DNA of 64,000 nucleotides from Polycyclovorans sp964425915. Lineage in GTDB: Bacteria > Pseudomonadota > Gammaproteobacteria > Nevskiales > Nevskiaceae. The notes beneath the pieces were generated by a model that did no database searches, was not told the origin of the DNA, and saw only the letters and a list, made by a program, of their open reading frames with translations. The position numbers were made by a program, and so were the translations under genes. Where the stretch lies: NCBI GenBank assembly GCA_964425915.1, contig CAYROO010000008.1, forward strand, positions 1 to 64,000. Reading direction: 5' to 3'. Positions 1 to 8,190 of the stretch are shown here, piece by piece; the stretch's first letter is position 1; every line of letters starts with the position of its first letter.

Positions 1-6
1 TCGTGC

Positions 7-18
7 TGTTAAAGATCA
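7..18 (-). promoter_or_regulatory. boxA antitermination site of an rRNA leader
   Basis: Read on the minus strand this is TGATCTTTAACA, one mismatch from the rrn boxA core TGCTCTTTAACA that loads NusB/NusE and allows untranslated rRNA operons to escape Rho. It lies about 60 bases downstream of a rrn-type promoter on the same strand. This implies that 16S rRNA begins just beyond the left edge. The Pseudomonas order tyrZ followed by an rRNA operon agrees with this. Confidence 0.65.
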
Positions 19-78
19 TCAGCCGCCAAACCCGATCCCGTACCGCCAGATCCGCGTTTGCCGCTGCAAGGGCGGCGA

Positions 79-106
79 ATCTTACTCGCCTCCCCAGTGG
101 CGTCAA
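79..106 (-). promoter_or_regulatory. rRNA operon promoter (sigma-70, P1-like)
   Basis: On the minus strand a -35 TTGACG (101-106) and a -10 TAAGAT (79-84) are separated by 16 bases and followed by a GC-rich discriminator. A short spacer with a GC-rich discriminator is typical of stringently controlled rrn P1 promoters. A boxA motif follows downstream at 7-18. An AT-rich stretch lies further upstream (about 130-160) but does not directly abut the -35, so a classical UP element is not evident. The transcript would leave the window at its left edge. Confidence 0.6.
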
Positions 107-241
107 CATTCACTTCGACACGAAATCGCAAGCGCATGTTTGCAAATGATATTTTGGGCTTCCGCCAAGCAGCTCATCACGTGCCCTCGCGCAATTGTCG
201 GTGTGTGAATCACCACGATGTGGCGCTCGGTTGATCAGCGT

Positions 242-1450
242 TCAGGCTGCCACCAACTTGGCGTAGGCATAGCGCCGGGAGCCGACCTGTAGCAGCACTC
301 GCTGCCCGGCCATCAGCAGCTGGCCGCGATCTTCGCAGCGCATCTGGTCGATGCGGACGGCCCGCTGATCGATCATGCGCCCGCCCTCGGCGTTGCTGGC
401 AACCAGCCCAGCCTCCTTGAGCACGCGGGGCAGCGCGAGCCCTTCCGGCGGCACTGCGATCACCACCTCGGCGATATCCTCGGGCAACGCGCCCTTGCTG
501 AACTGCTCGATGAAGCGCATTCGAGCCCCCTCGCCCGCCGGCGCGCCATGAAAGCGATCCACGATCTCAACGGCCAGCTCCATCTTCACGTCGCGCGGGT
601 TGCGCCCCGACTCGACGGCCTCGCGCAAGCCGGAGAGCTCGGACAATGGCCGGAACGAGAGCAGCTCGAAGTATCGCCACATCAGGGTGTCTGAGATGGA
701 CATCAACTTGCCGAACATGTCCGAGGGCGCTTCAGTCAATCCGATGTAGTTGCCGAGTGACTTGCTCATTTTCTGGACACCATCCAGACCTTCCAGGATC
801 GGCACCGTCATGATCACCTGCGGGCGCTGACCCGCGGCATGCTGGAGATGCCGTCCCACCAGCAGGTTGAACTTCTGGTCGGTGCCCCCCAGCTCAACAT
901 CAGCGCGCAGCGCCACCGAGTCGTAGCCCTGCAGTAGTGGGTAGAGGAACTCGTGAATCGCAATCGGTTGCTGTGACGCATACCGCTTGGCAAAGTCATC
1001 GCGCTCCAGCATGCGGGCCACGGTGTGTTGCGCAGCAAGCTTCAACATGCCCTCGGCGCCAAGCCCGTCCAGCCACGAAGAGTTAAACATCACCGTGGTG
1101 CGATTGGGGTCGAGGATCTTGAACACCTGCGTCTTGTACGTCTCCGCGTTCTCCAGCACCTGCTCGCGCGTCAGCGGCTTGCGCGTCTCGTTCTTGCCGG
1201 TCGGGTCGCCGATCATTCCGGTGAAGTCGCCGATCAGGAAGATCGCTTCGTGACCCGCCTCTTGGAAGGCGCGCATCTTGTTCAGCAGCAGAGTGTGGCC
1301 GAGATGCAGGTCCTTGGCTGTGGGATCGAAACCCGCTTTGATGCGCAGCCGTTGATCACTGTTGCGGGCATCGGTCAGCCGGGCCGCCAGTTCGTCTCGG
1401 GGCAGAATTTCGTCAGTACCGCGGGCCACTTCGGCCAGGTCGAGTGTCAT
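242..1450 (-). CDS. tyrS: Tyrosyl-tRNA synthetase (TyrZ type)
   Basis: Class I aminoacyl-tRNA synthetase that charges tRNA-Tyr in the cytoplasm. The 402-residue product has the HIGH-type motif HLGH at residues 49-52, the tyrosine-site motif around GYDSVALRADVELGGTDQKF, and KMSKS at 227-231. An S4-like tRNA-binding tail occupies roughly residues 340-402. Length and sequence match the shorter TyrZ class found in Pseudomonas better than E. coli TyrS. The ATG at 1450 was preferred to an in-frame GTG at 1498, because the extra 16 residues are not family-like. It is divergent from the M23 peptidase gene and sits just upstream of a rrn promoter on the same strand, as in Pseudomonas. Confidence 0.97.
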   Translation of the reverse strand: MTLDLAEVARGTDEILPRDELAARLTDARNSDQRLRIKAGFDPTAKDLHLGHTLLLNKMRAFQEAGHEAIFLIGDFTGMIGDPTGKNETRKPLTREQVLENAETYKTQVFKILDPNRTTVMFNSSWLDGLGAEGMLKLAAQHTVARMLERDDFAKRYASQQPIAIHEFLYPLLQGYDSVALRADVELGGTDQKFNLLVGRHLQHAAGQRPQVIMTVPILEGLDGVQKMSKSLGNYIGLTEAPSDMFGKLMSISDTLMWRYFELLSFRPLSELSGLREAVESGRNPRDVKMELAVEIVDRFHGAPAGEGARMRFIEQFSKGALPEDIAEVVIAVPPEGLALPRVLKEAGLVASNAEGGRMIDQRAVRIDQMRCEDRGQLLMAGQRVLLQVGSRRYAYAKLVAA

Positions 1451-1654
1451 GAGGGATATAGGTCGTTTGGGCGGTCCGCACCCTGTGCATCCGGGCACAC
1501 TTCAGGCGCTACCGCAGAAGGCCGTGCAAACTGCTTGCAACAAAACGGATTTTATGGTTCCGTACCACTCAATAACGATCAGAAGTTGCCGTCCGATTCT
1601 GTCTCGCTGAGGCCGGATACTCCGGGCTCGACGAGCGCTTTTTTGAGTGTGTCA

Positions 1655-3019
1655 ATGACTCTAGATTATAGCCGACGTCGCAAGCGCCGCCTGCACCGCC
1701 CCCTGCTCATTGCCGCGCTCTGCTTGATCGTCGGTGCGGCCTTGATCTCCCAGGACGGCACCGCCAGCAAGGCGAGCACCCGCGTCGTCACCACTGTGCC
1801 GTCCGATGCCATCCTGCAGGATCACAGCCAGGCCGCCGCCGATGCCGGCGAGGCCGCACTGCAAGCCGCCGCTGCTGATGTCATCAATGTTCCGCAGGCC
1901 AGCGCGTGGAAATCCTTGGAGGTTCAGCGCGGACAGACCTTTTCGACCTTGCTTGAAGGCGAGGGCATGCCGAAGGGCGACTGGGTCGCGGTACTGGCCC
2001 TCGGCGGCGACACGGATCGGCTGAAGCGCTTGAAAGTGGGTGATGTCCTGCATTTCCGCATGTCGGACGATGACCGCCTCGACGAACTCACCTACGAGTT
2101 CGATGAGCTGCGCACCCTGCAGATCCGCCGTATCGACGGCACGCTGGAGGCGATCACGCTCACTGCCGACCTCGAGCGCCGTGTAACCCAGGCCCACGCC
2201 GCCATCGACAGCTCGCTGTTCGCCTCCGGCATCGAGGCCGGGCTTTCCAACCGGCTGATCATGGAGATGGCTGAAGTCTTCAGCTACGACATCGACTTCG
2301 CGCTGGATCTGCGCCGCGGCGACCGCTTCGCGGTGGTCTACGAGGAGCTCTACAAGAACGGTGAAAAGCTCCGTGACGGCAACATCCTCGCAGCCGAGTT
2401 CGTCAATCAGAACCGGCGACTGCAGGCCTTGCGCCACGAGGACAGCGAGGGGCGTGGCGCTTACTACAATGCCAAGGGCGAATCGCTCCGGACCGCGTTC
2501 AAGCGCACGCCCTTGGACTTTGCCCGTATCAGCAGCCACTTCAATCCCAACCGTCGTCACCCGATTCTCAACACGATCCGAGCCCATCGCGGTGTCGACT
2601 ATGCTGCCGCATCCGGTACACCGATCCGCGCCACCGGCCATGGCAAAGTGGCGTTCGTCGGGGTCAAGAGCGGCTACGGCCGGACGGTGATCCTTAAACA
2701 CGGTAGTGCCTACGAGACACTGTATGCGCACATGTCCCGGTTCCGCAGCGGGCTGCGAGCCGGTCAAGCGGTCAGTCAAGGCCAAGTGATTGGCTATGTC
2801 GGCGCCTCCGGACTCGCCACCGCCCCGCATTTGCACTACGAGTTCCGCGTCAACGGTGTCCACAAGAATCCGGTGACGGTACCGCTGCCGCGCGCCAATC
2901 CGCTCAGCCGCAGCGAGCTCGCCGCCTGGCAGCCACGCGCGCAGCAATGGATTGCGCAACTCGACGAGATGATGCAGCCAGCGGTCGCCGCAGCCCCTGC
3001 TGACAGTAGCCTCCGCTGA
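1655..3019 (+). CDS. OapA/MepM-like M23 murein endopeptidase
   Basis: A 454-residue cell-wall endopeptidase of the LAS/M23 type, expected to act in the periplasm on peptidoglycan cross-links. One hydrophobic anchor follows a basic N-terminus (about residues 15-32). An OapA/LysM-like region with the QRGQTFSTLLEGEG segment comes next, and the M23 domain fills the C-terminal third. The zinc ligands are visible as H311-x3-D315 and the HLH motif at 392-394. A longer reading frame continues upstream into tyrS, but the ATG at 1655, with a basic then hydrophobic start, is the natural one. It precedes anmK by 14 bases, so cell-wall cutting and anhMurNAc recycling are probably co-transcribed. Confidence 0.9.
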   Translation: MTLDYSRRRKRRLHRPLLIAALCLIVGAALISQDGTASKASTRVVTTVPSDAILQDHSQAAADAGEAALQAAAADVINVPQASAWKSLEVQRGQTFSTLLEGEGMPKGDWVAVLALGGDTDRLKRLKVGDVLHFRMSDDDRLDELTYEFDELRTLQIRRIDGTLEAITLTADLERRVTQAHAAIDSSLFASGIEAGLSNRLIMEMAEVFSYDIDFALDLRRGDRFAVVYEELYKNGEKLRDGNILAAEFVNQNRRLQALRHEDSEGRGAYYNAKGESLRTAFKRTPLDFARISSHFNPNRRHPILNTIRAHRGVDYAAASGTPIRATGHGKVAFVGVKSGYGRTVILKHGSAYETLYAHMSRFRSGLRAGQAVSQGQVIGYVGASGLATAPHLHYEFRVNGVHKNPVTVPLPRANPLSRSELAAWQPRAQQWIAQLDEMMQPAVAAAPADSSLR

Positions 3020-3033
3020 ACACGAGCCCGCCG

Positions 3034-4146
3034 GTGGTCAGCTACTGGGCGGGCGCCATGTCCGGCACCAGTGTGGATGGTGTTGATGTTGTGGTCTGTG
3101 CGTTCGACGACGATCGGCTGACCGGCGTAGTGGATCGCGCCAGCGTCGCGTTTCCGGCCGCCCTTCGCTGTCGTTTGCTGGCACTGCAACAAGCCCCGGA
3201 CAGCGCCACCACCGTCCGCGAGTTGGCAGAGCTCGACCAGGCCGTTTCACAGCGTTATGTCGCGGCTTTCCGTGCCCTGTCGAAGCCCTGGCCGCTGTCG
3301 GCTGCTGGCATGCACGGACAGACCCTGTTCCACGACCCTGTCGGTCTTGGGACCAGCCTGCAGCTCGGAAACCCCCACGTGCTGGCAGCCGCGCTGGGCT
3401 GCCCTGTGGTGGCTGACTTCCGCCGGGCAGACATCGCCGAAGGCGGACAAGGCGCTCCGCTGGTACCCGCGTTTCATCGGGCGCTTTGGCAGCGGCCCGG
3501 CGAGGCCTTGGCCGTGGTGAATATTGGGGGTATCGCCAACATCACCTGGCTGCACGCGGACGGCCGCGTCGAAGGCCACGATCTGGGGCCGGGTAACGCC
3601 CTCATGGACGCCTGGACGCAGGCGCAGCGCGATGCGCCCTTCGATACCGACGGCGCTTGGGCCGCATCGGGGCAGGTGGACCCGACCCTGTTGGCGGCGC
3701 TGCGGCAAGATCCCTGGTTTGAGCAGCCGCCTCCGCGCAGCACCGGTCGCGACCAGTTCAATCTCGAATGGGTGCGGCGGCAATGCCCTGATCGCGCGCC
3801 GACAGCTGCCGATCTGCAGCGAACCTTGCTCGAGCTGACCGCGATCCTGGTCGCCGATGCGGCGCGCTTACATGGTCGGCGGCTGGTCCTGTGTGGCGGG
3901 GGCGCGCACAACCGCTTCTTGCGCGACCGCATCATCGCCCTATTGCCTACCCACCAGGTTGAGGACAGCGATGCGCTTGGGCTGCCACCGCAGTGGGTGG
4001 AGGCGGCAGCCTTCGCATGGCTTGCGCGCGAGCGGTTGCTGGGCCGTGCCAGTGGCCTGCCGGCCGTCACCGGGGCACGATGCGCCGCCGTCCAGGGCGT
4101 TGTGGCGCGGCCGGCAACGCCAGCCGCTCCGGTTTCAGTCGGCTAG
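3034..4146 (+). CDS. anmK: Anhydro-N-acetylmuramic acid kinase
   Basis: Phosphorylates 1,6-anhydro-MurNAc recovered from peptidoglycan turnover to MurNAc-6-phosphate, in the cytosol. The 370-residue sequence opens with the family signature GAMSGTSVDGVD and later shows NIGGIANITWL and the phosphate-binding LCGGGAHNRFL segment of the ASKHA fold. The start is a GTG at 3034 (or 3037); no good ATG is available. It follows the murein endopeptidase gene closely, which fits a recycling role. Its TAG stop interlocks with the stop of the convergent erpA gene: the four bases CTAG at 4143-4146 serve both genes. Confidence 0.95.
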   Translation: MVSYWAGAMSGTSVDGVDVVVCAFDDDRLTGVVDRASVAFPAALRCRLLALQQAPDSATTVRELAELDQAVSQRYVAAFRALSKPWPLSAAGMHGQTLFHDPVGLGTSLQLGNPHVLAAALGCPVVADFRRADIAEGGQGAPLVPAFHRALWQRPGEALAVVNIGGIANITWLHADGRVEGHDLGPGNALMDAWTQAQRDAPFDTDGAWAASGQVDPTLLAALRQDPWFEQPPPRSTGRDQFNLEWVRRQCPDRAPTAADLQRTLLELTAILVADAARLHGRRLVLCGGGAHNRFLRDRIIALLPTHQVEDSDALGLPPQWVEAAAFAWLARERLLGRASGLPAVTGARCAAVQGVVARPATPAAPVSVG

Positions 4147-4490
4147 ACCGAGAAGGAGTTGCCGCACCCGCAGGTGGTGCTGGCGTTCGGGTTGCGAATG
4201 ACGAACTGGGCGCCCTGCACGTCTTCCTTGTAATCAATCTCGGCGCCCTGCAAGTACTGCACGCTCATCGCGTCGACCAGCAGCGTCACCCCGTTCTTGA
4301 CCACCACCGTGTCGTCGGACTCGATGGTGTCGTCAAACTTGAAGCCGTACTGAAAGCCCGAGCATCCGCCACCGCTGACGAACACCCGCAGCTTCTGTGT
4401 TGGGTCGGTCTCCTCGTCCAGCAACGAACGCACCTTGGTCGCCGCCGCATCGGAAAAGATCACCGGACTGTCGTCTTCCACCATGCTCAT
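4143..4490 (-). CDS. erpA: Iron-sulfur cluster insertion protein ErpA
   Basis: A-type carrier that delivers [4Fe-4S]/[2Fe-2S] clusters to apoproteins. The 115-residue product has the three conserved cysteines C43 (in SGGGCSGFQY) and C107/C109 (TCGCGNSF). The ATG at 4490 is preceded by GGAG at six bases, better than the longer start at 4502. A 'VEDD...VIFSDAAATKVRSLL' N-terminus is typical of ErpA as opposed to IscA. The gene converges on anmK and shares the CTAG stop tetranucleotide. It follows the bactofilin gene in the same leftward series. Confidence 0.95.
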   Translation of the reverse strand: MSMVEDDSPVIFSDAAATKVRSLLDEETDPTQKLRVFVSGGGCSGFQYGFKFDDTIESDDTVVVKNGVTLLVDAMSVQYLQGAEIDYKEDVQGAQFVIRNPNASTTCGCGNSFSV

Positions 4491-4515
4491 CTCACACTCC
4501 ACATAGGCTGGCCCA

Positions 4516-4995
4516 TCAACTGCCCAGCTTGGACAACGGCGCCCCTACCGGCAGTTCCATTGCATCTGCGTCATTGCCGGCAACCGCTTTGCCAGCGCCG
4601 ACCGGCGCCAGGGCATCGCCTGACTCATGGACCAGCTGACCATTTACCGTAGCGCCCGCTTCCATTTCCAGGATCTTGTAATAGACGTTGCCGGTCACCC
4701 GCGCCTTAGATGAGAGCCGAATGCGCTCGGCGGCGTGGACATCGCCTACCACGGCACCGTTGAGGACCACGTTCGGAACACGCACATCGCCCTCGATCAT
4801 CCCGCTGTCACTCACCGACAGCGAGGCGCTCTTGTCACTGTTGGCCATCACCTTGCCCTTTACCTTGCCGTCCACGTGCAGGCCGCCGGTGAAACGGATA
4901 TCGCCGGAGACCTCGGTCTGTCGTCCCACCAGAGTATCGACCGCGGTGTTCGTCGTCTTGGTCGGTGCGGGGCTGCCCCCAAACAACTTGCTCAT
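4516..4995 (-). CDS. Bactofilin (DUF583, CcmA/BacA-like)
   Basis: A 159-residue cytoskeletal protein that polymerises as a right-handed beta-helix and positions cell-wall or division factors. The core (about residues 22-120) shows the repeated short beta-strand pattern with Gly at turns (GDIRFTGGLHVDGKVKGKV, GDVRVPNVVLNGAVVGDV, ARVTGNVYYKILEM). It is flanked by disordered tails, and there is no membrane segment. AGGAG lies upstream of the ATG. It sits between the DUF6776 membrane-protein gene and erpA, an arrangement seen in other gammaproteobacteria, and may be co-transcribed with argC. Confidence 0.9.
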   Translation of the reverse strand: MSKLFGGSPAPTKTTNTAVDTLVGRQTEVSGDIRFTGGLHVDGKVKGKVMANSDKSASLSVSDSGMIEGDVRVPNVVLNGAVVGDVHAAERIRLSSKARVTGNVYYKILEMEAGATVNGQLVHESGDALAPVGAGKAVAGNDADAMELPVGAPLSKLGS

Positions 4996-5019
4996 TTTCG
5001 GCTCCTGATGTCGGGATGG

Positions 5020-5760
5020 CTAGTCGGAAGCCAGGGCCCTCGCCCAGTCGAAGGCTTCTTCAACTGGGCCGGCGCCCCCTTCCGGCTGCAGAGTAATCCG
5101 CAGTCGACGGGGCTTGAATCCAGGGGGAAGGGTCATCACGCCTTCGAACTCCTGGAAGTACTTGAAGGAAAATAGCAGATTCTCGTCAAGGCCTTGCGAC
5201 AACTGTGCCAGATCGATGGACACAGTCTTGCCCTCGCGCAGCCCTTCAATGACAACCGCCATGCGTCCGGCCACGCTTCGCTCATTGCGCACGGACTGGA
5301 TCAGCACCAGCTCGTAGCGGAACTGCGGACCGGAGCCGGTCGGCTCAAGCTTGGCGCTGTACACCCGAACCCCCGCCCGCGTCGCCTCCGGTGACACGAT
5401 GCCGCGGTAGAACGCCACCTGCTCGCGCAGATCGAGCACCTCCGCCTGTAGCGCATCCAGCGATCCCCGCACGTGACCACAGGTCTGGCTGTCGATTTCC
5501 TGTGACCGCTTGACGAAGGCCAGCTCATCGCGCAGCTGATCCGCGTCGGCACGCGCGGCACGTAGCGAACGGGTGAGGTCGCGGCGGGCCTCCTGCAGCG
5601 TCTCCACCTCCAGCCGCGCACGCTCAAACTCACTGACCGTGGTTGCACGGGTGTAGGCATACAAGGCCCAGGTTCCGAACGCCAGAACCCCCACTGCGAG
5701 CGCGATCAGGGCGGCCCGGAGGCCGGGTCGGTGTCGCTGGACGACAATCTTGTGCTGCAT
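5020..5760 (-). CDS. DUF6776 single-pass membrane protein with coiled coil
   Basis: A 246-residue protein of unknown function. A basic cytoplasmic tip is followed by one transmembrane helix (about residues 16-36). A long coiled coil comes next (about 40-120; heptad-rich ERARLEVETLQEARR and similar), then a globular beta-rich C-terminal domain. The layout resembles an envelope scaffold. It starts within the stop codon of argC (TGATG, one-base overlap), so translation is probably coupled. The bactofilin gene follows 24 bases later. The pairing with a cytoskeletal bactofilin suggests a cell-envelope morphogenesis role, which is inference from position only. Confidence 0.75.
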   Translation of the reverse strand: MQHKIVVQRHRPGLRAALIALAVGVLAFGTWALYAYTRATTVSEFERARLEVETLQEARRDLTRSLRAARADADQLRDELAFVKRSQEIDSQTCGHVRGSLDALQAEVLDLREQVAFYRGIVSPEATRAGVRVYSAKLEPTGSGPQFRYELVLIQSVRNERSVAGRMAVVIEGLREGKTVSIDLAQLSQGLDENLLFSFKYFQEFEGVMTLPPGFKPRRLRITLQPEGGAGPVEEAFDWARALASD

Positions 5761-6791
5761 CAGGGCGCCATTGGAGGCGCATCGAGCCCCAGCGCTTCGT
5801 CACAGCCGAACATCACGTTTAGATTCTGGACGGCCTGCCCCGAAGCACCCTTGACCAGGTTGTCGATGACCGACAGCACCACCACCGTGCGGCCGTCGGG
5901 GGCCAGATGTGGGGCCAGCCGGCAGGTGTTGGCCGCGCGGACGCTGCGTGTCTCCGGATGACTTCCCGGCGGCATCACGTCGACAAAAGGCTCGCCGGCG
6001 TAGTGCGCCTCAAACAGCGTCTGAAGATCCAAATCCGGGGTGGTCAGACGCGCATATACCGTGGCGTGGATCCCCCGAATCAGCGGCAGCAGATGCGGCA
6101 CGAAGGTGACACCCACCGGCGCCCCGGCCATCATCGTCAGGCCTTGGGCGATTTCCGGCCAATGCCGGTGTCCGGGCACCCCGTAGGCCTTGAAACTGTC
6201 GGACGCCTCGCAGAACAGCGAGCCGATCTTGGCCTCACGTCCGGCACCGCTGACGCCCGACTTGCAGTCGGCAATCACGCCGTCCCGATGGATGGCCTGC
6301 GCCTCCAGCAACGGCTTCAAGGCCAGCTGGACGGCCGTTGGGTAACACCCTGGGTTGGCCACCACTCGGGCCTTGCGCAGCGCTGCCCGATTCATCTCCG
6401 GCAAGCCGTACACGGCCTCCGCCAGCAGGTCCGGACAGGCATGCGCCATGCCATACCACTGGCTGAATACTGCCGGGTCCTGCAGCCGGAAGTCGGCCGA
6501 CAGGTCGATGATCCGGACCCCCGCTGCCACCAAATCCGGCGCCATCTTCATGGCGGTGCCATGGGGGGTGGCAAAGAACACGGCGTCACACGCCGAAAGC
6601 ACGGCGAGATCCGGTTCACTGAAGACCAGATCGGTGTGCCCGCGCAGATGTGGGAAATGGGCGTCGGCCCGCAAACCGGCTTCCTTGCGCGAGGTCAGCA
6701 CCTGCACGGTTGCCTCGGGATGACCCGCCAACAGCCGCAGCAACTCGGCGCCGGTATACCCGGTGCCACCGACAATACCGATTTTGATCAT
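5760..6791 (-). CDS. argC: N-acetyl-gamma-glutamyl-phosphate reductase
   Basis: Third step of arginine synthesis: NADPH-dependent reduction of N-acetylglutamyl-phosphate to the semialdehyde, in the cytosol. The 343-residue product has the Rossmann motif GIVGGTGYTGAELLRLL at its N-terminus and the catalytic cysteine C149 in ANPGCYPTA. The ATG at 6791 begins MIKIGIV, as usual for the family; the longer frame from 6821 adds a non-conserved leader. It overlaps the following DUF6776 gene by one base and is divergent from hemJ, a linkage also seen in Pseudomonas. Confidence 0.96.
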   Translation of the reverse strand: MIKIGIVGGTGYTGAELLRLLAGHPEATVQVLTSRKEAGLRADAHFPHLRGHTDLVFSEPDLAVLSACDAVFFATPHGTAMKMAPDLVAAGVRIIDLSADFRLQDPAVFSQWYGMAHACPDLLAEAVYGLPEMNRAALRKARVVANPGCYPTAVQLALKPLLEAQAIHRDGVIADCKSGVSGAGREAKIGSLFCEASDSFKAYGVPGHRHWPEIAQGLTMMAGAPVGVTFVPHLLPLIRGIHATVYARLTTPDLDLQTLFEAHYAGEPFVDVMPPGSHPETRSVRAANTCRLAPHLAPDGRTVVVLSVIDNLVKGASGQAVQNLNVMFGCDEALGLDAPPMAP

Positions 6792-6853
6792 GACAGCCAC
6801 ATCCGCAACGTTGGGCGGCAATAATACCGGCCATTCCCGATCGGAGCGTTGCC

Positions 6854-7270
6854 ATGTTGTGGCTGAAGGCCTTCCATGTAATTTTCATGGTGACCTGGTT
6901 CGCCGGGCTGTTCTATCTGCCCCGCCTGTTCGTTTACCACACGCAGGTTCATGACGCCGAGGGCCATGGACGCTTTTGCGTGATGGAGCGAAAACTTTAC
7001 ACCATCACCACCGTCGGGATGGTGCTCACCTGGATTTTCGGCCTCGCCATGATCTGGCAGGCGCCCGCTTACATGCAGATGGGCTGGATGCACGCCAAGC
7101 TGACGCTGGTACTGCTGCTGTCGGGCTATCACGGCTGGCTGAAGCGGTGCCTGCGGGCGTTCGCCGAGCAGCGCAATACCCGCAGCGAGCGCTTCTACCG
7201 GATCATCAATGAGGTGCCCGCGGTGGTACTGGTGGCGGCCGTCATTCTGGTGATTGTCAAACCCTTCTGA
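6854..7270 (+). CDS. hemJ: HemJ-type protoporphyrinogen IX oxidase
   Basis: Integral inner-membrane enzyme (UPF0093 family) that converts protoporphyrinogen IX to protoporphyrin IX in haem synthesis, used by bacteria lacking HemG/HemY. The 138-residue protein has about four hydrophobic helices and the family start LKAFHVIFMVTWFAGLFYLP with its conserved histidine (H8). GGAG lies ahead of the ATG. The adjacent bacterioferritin and the haem-rich cbb3 oxidase genes later in this window are compatible with high haem demand. It is convergent with bfr with a gap of only 18 bases. Confidence 0.93.
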   Translation: MLWLKAFHVIFMVTWFAGLFYLPRLFVYHTQVHDAEGHGRFCVMERKLYTITTVGMVLTWIFGLAMIWQAPAYMQMGWMHAKLTLVLLLSGYHGWLKRCLRAFAEQRNTRSERFYRIINEVPAVVLVAAVILVIVKPF

Positions 7271-7288
7271 GGGCCGCCACGCCACCAC

Positions 7289-7771
7289 TCAGCTGGCGCT
7301 GGGCGGCTCCACCTGCAGCTGGCAGTAGTTCTGCACCCCGATGGTTTCGATCAGCTTGAGCTGTTCCTCGATGAAGTCGATGTGCTCTTCCTCGCTCTCC
7401 TGGATGGCCACCAGAATCTCACGGGTCACGTAGTCCTTCACCTGCTCGCAGTGGGCAATGGCTTCCTTGTAGAGCGGGTGAGCCTCCAGCTCCAGCCGCA
7501 GGTCACAGGCCAGCACTTCCTCAACGTTTTCACCAATATAGAGCTTGCCCAGGTCCTGCAGGTTGGGAAGCCCCTCGAGAAACAGGATGCGCGAGATGAG
7601 CTTGTCCGCATGCTTCATCTCGTCGATGGACTCGTGGTACTCGTACTTGCCGAGCTTGCGCAGACCCCAGTTTTCCAGCATGCGCGCATGCAGGAAGTAC
7701 TGGTTGATCGCGGTCAGCTCGTTCTTGAGCGCGAGGTTGAGGTATTCGAGAACTTTGGCGTCGCCGCGCAT
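7289..7771 (-). CDS. bfr: Bacterioferritin (haem-binding)
   Basis: A 160-residue iron-storage subunit that assembles as a 24-mer shell with haem at two-fold interfaces. All six ferroxidase ligands are in place: E18, E51, H54, E94, E127, H130. The haem ligand M52 is also present, so this is a catalytically competent Bfr and not a degenerate subunit. AGGAG lies ahead of the ATG at 7771; the longer frame to 7810 is not family-like. The upstream gene on the same strand is bfd, whose ferredoxin product releases iron from Bfr. Confidence 0.96.
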   Translation of the reverse strand: MRGDAKVLEYLNLALKNELTAINQYFLHARMLENWGLRKLGKYEYHESIDEMKHADKLISRILFLEGLPNLQDLGKLYIGENVEEVLACDLRLELEAHPLYKEAIAHCEQVKDYVTREILVAIQESEEEHIDFIEEQLKLIETIGVQNYCQLQVEPPSAS

Positions 7772-7798
7772 GATCGGCTCCTGGCGAAATGTGCGCGC

Positions 7799-7827
7799 AG
7801 GATAGCGCAATCATGCGATGCAAGCAA
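7799..7827 (-). promoter_or_regulatory. Candidate bfr promoter
   Basis: On the minus strand TTGCTT (7822-7827) and TATCCT (7799-7804) are spaced by 17 bases, about 28 bases before the bfr ATG. Both hexamers are partial matches to sigma-70 consensus, so the call is tentative. It would allow bfr to be transcribed independently of bfd. Confidence 0.35.
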
Positions 7828-7878
7828 TTGATTTATCTGTGTTTTTTAACGATTGCGCGTCTGATTCGCAACCGCAGC

Positions 7879-8094
7879 TCAGGCCGCTGCAGCCGCCATT
7901 GGCAAGCCCATCGCCGCCATCGACGACGGCACAGGCTGACGCTGGGCGAGCGTTTCTCGGGCCGCTGGGATGCACTTGCCGCAACAGGTTCCGACACCCA
8001 AGTGTCGGCTCAGGTCCCGCAGGCTGACGACACCGTCATCCACCGCTTGGTGGATGCGCTTTTCGGAGACCGCTTTGCAGACACAAATGATCAT
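7879..8094 (-). CDS. bfd: Bacterioferritin-associated ferredoxin
   Basis: A 71-residue [2Fe-2S] protein that docks on bacterioferritin and reduces its core through haem so that iron is released under starvation. The four ligands C4, C6, C38 and C41 give the Bfd pattern C-x-C-x31-C-x2-C. The last 20 residues are Ala/Met-rich and probably disordered. No Shine-Dalgarno sequence precedes the ATG. A Fur box and a promoter lie directly upstream, as expected for a gene induced by iron shortage. Confidence 0.93.
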   Translation of the reverse strand: MIICVCKAVSEKRIHQAVDDGVVSLRDLSRHLGVGTCCGKCIPAARETLAQRQPVPSSMAAMGLPMAAAAA

Positions 8095-8102
8095 GACGCA
8101 AT

Positions 8103-8130
8103 GTTAAAAGCCAATGAGAATGATTGTCAA
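8103..8130 (-). promoter_or_regulatory. bfd promoter
   Basis: On the minus strand a perfect -35 TTGACA (8125-8130) is followed after 16 bases by TTTAAC (8103-8108). The expected start of transcription would be within a few bases of the bfd ATG at 8094, so the mRNA may be nearly leaderless. The -35 and spacer overlap a Fur box. Confidence 0.5.
8115..8129. promoter_or_regulatory. Fur box
   Basis: TGAGAATGATTGTCA matches the 7-1-7 Fur consensus TGATAATNATTATCA at 12 of the 14 specified positions. It overlaps the -35 element of the bfd promoter, so Fe-Fur binding would block RNA polymerase directly. This is the classical regulation of bfd. Confidence 0.7.
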
Positions 8131-8146
8131 TGGTTATCAGGCCCAG

Positions 8147-8171
8147 AAAAAAGGCCCCGCGGTGCGGGGCC
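8147..8171 (-). terminator. Rho-independent terminator of the 8191-8952 gene
   Basis: On the minus strand an 8-bp GC stem (8164-8171 with 8153-8160, 3-base loop) is followed by six T residues (8147-8152). It lies 20 bases after the stop codon of the outer-membrane protein gene and insulates it from bfd. Confidence 0.8.
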
Positions 8172-8190
8172 CGGTCGCAGCCGGCGCGGC

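Noticed and set aside
1025..1654. Upstream extension of the M23 peptidase frame into tyrS
   Set aside because: It would overlap tyrS almost completely; the natural start with basic residues and a membrane anchor is at 1655.
1451..1654. T-box or other riboswitch ahead of tyrS
   Set aside because: No specifier/antiterminator structure is visible in the 204-base divergent gap, and T-boxes are not expected in this lineage.
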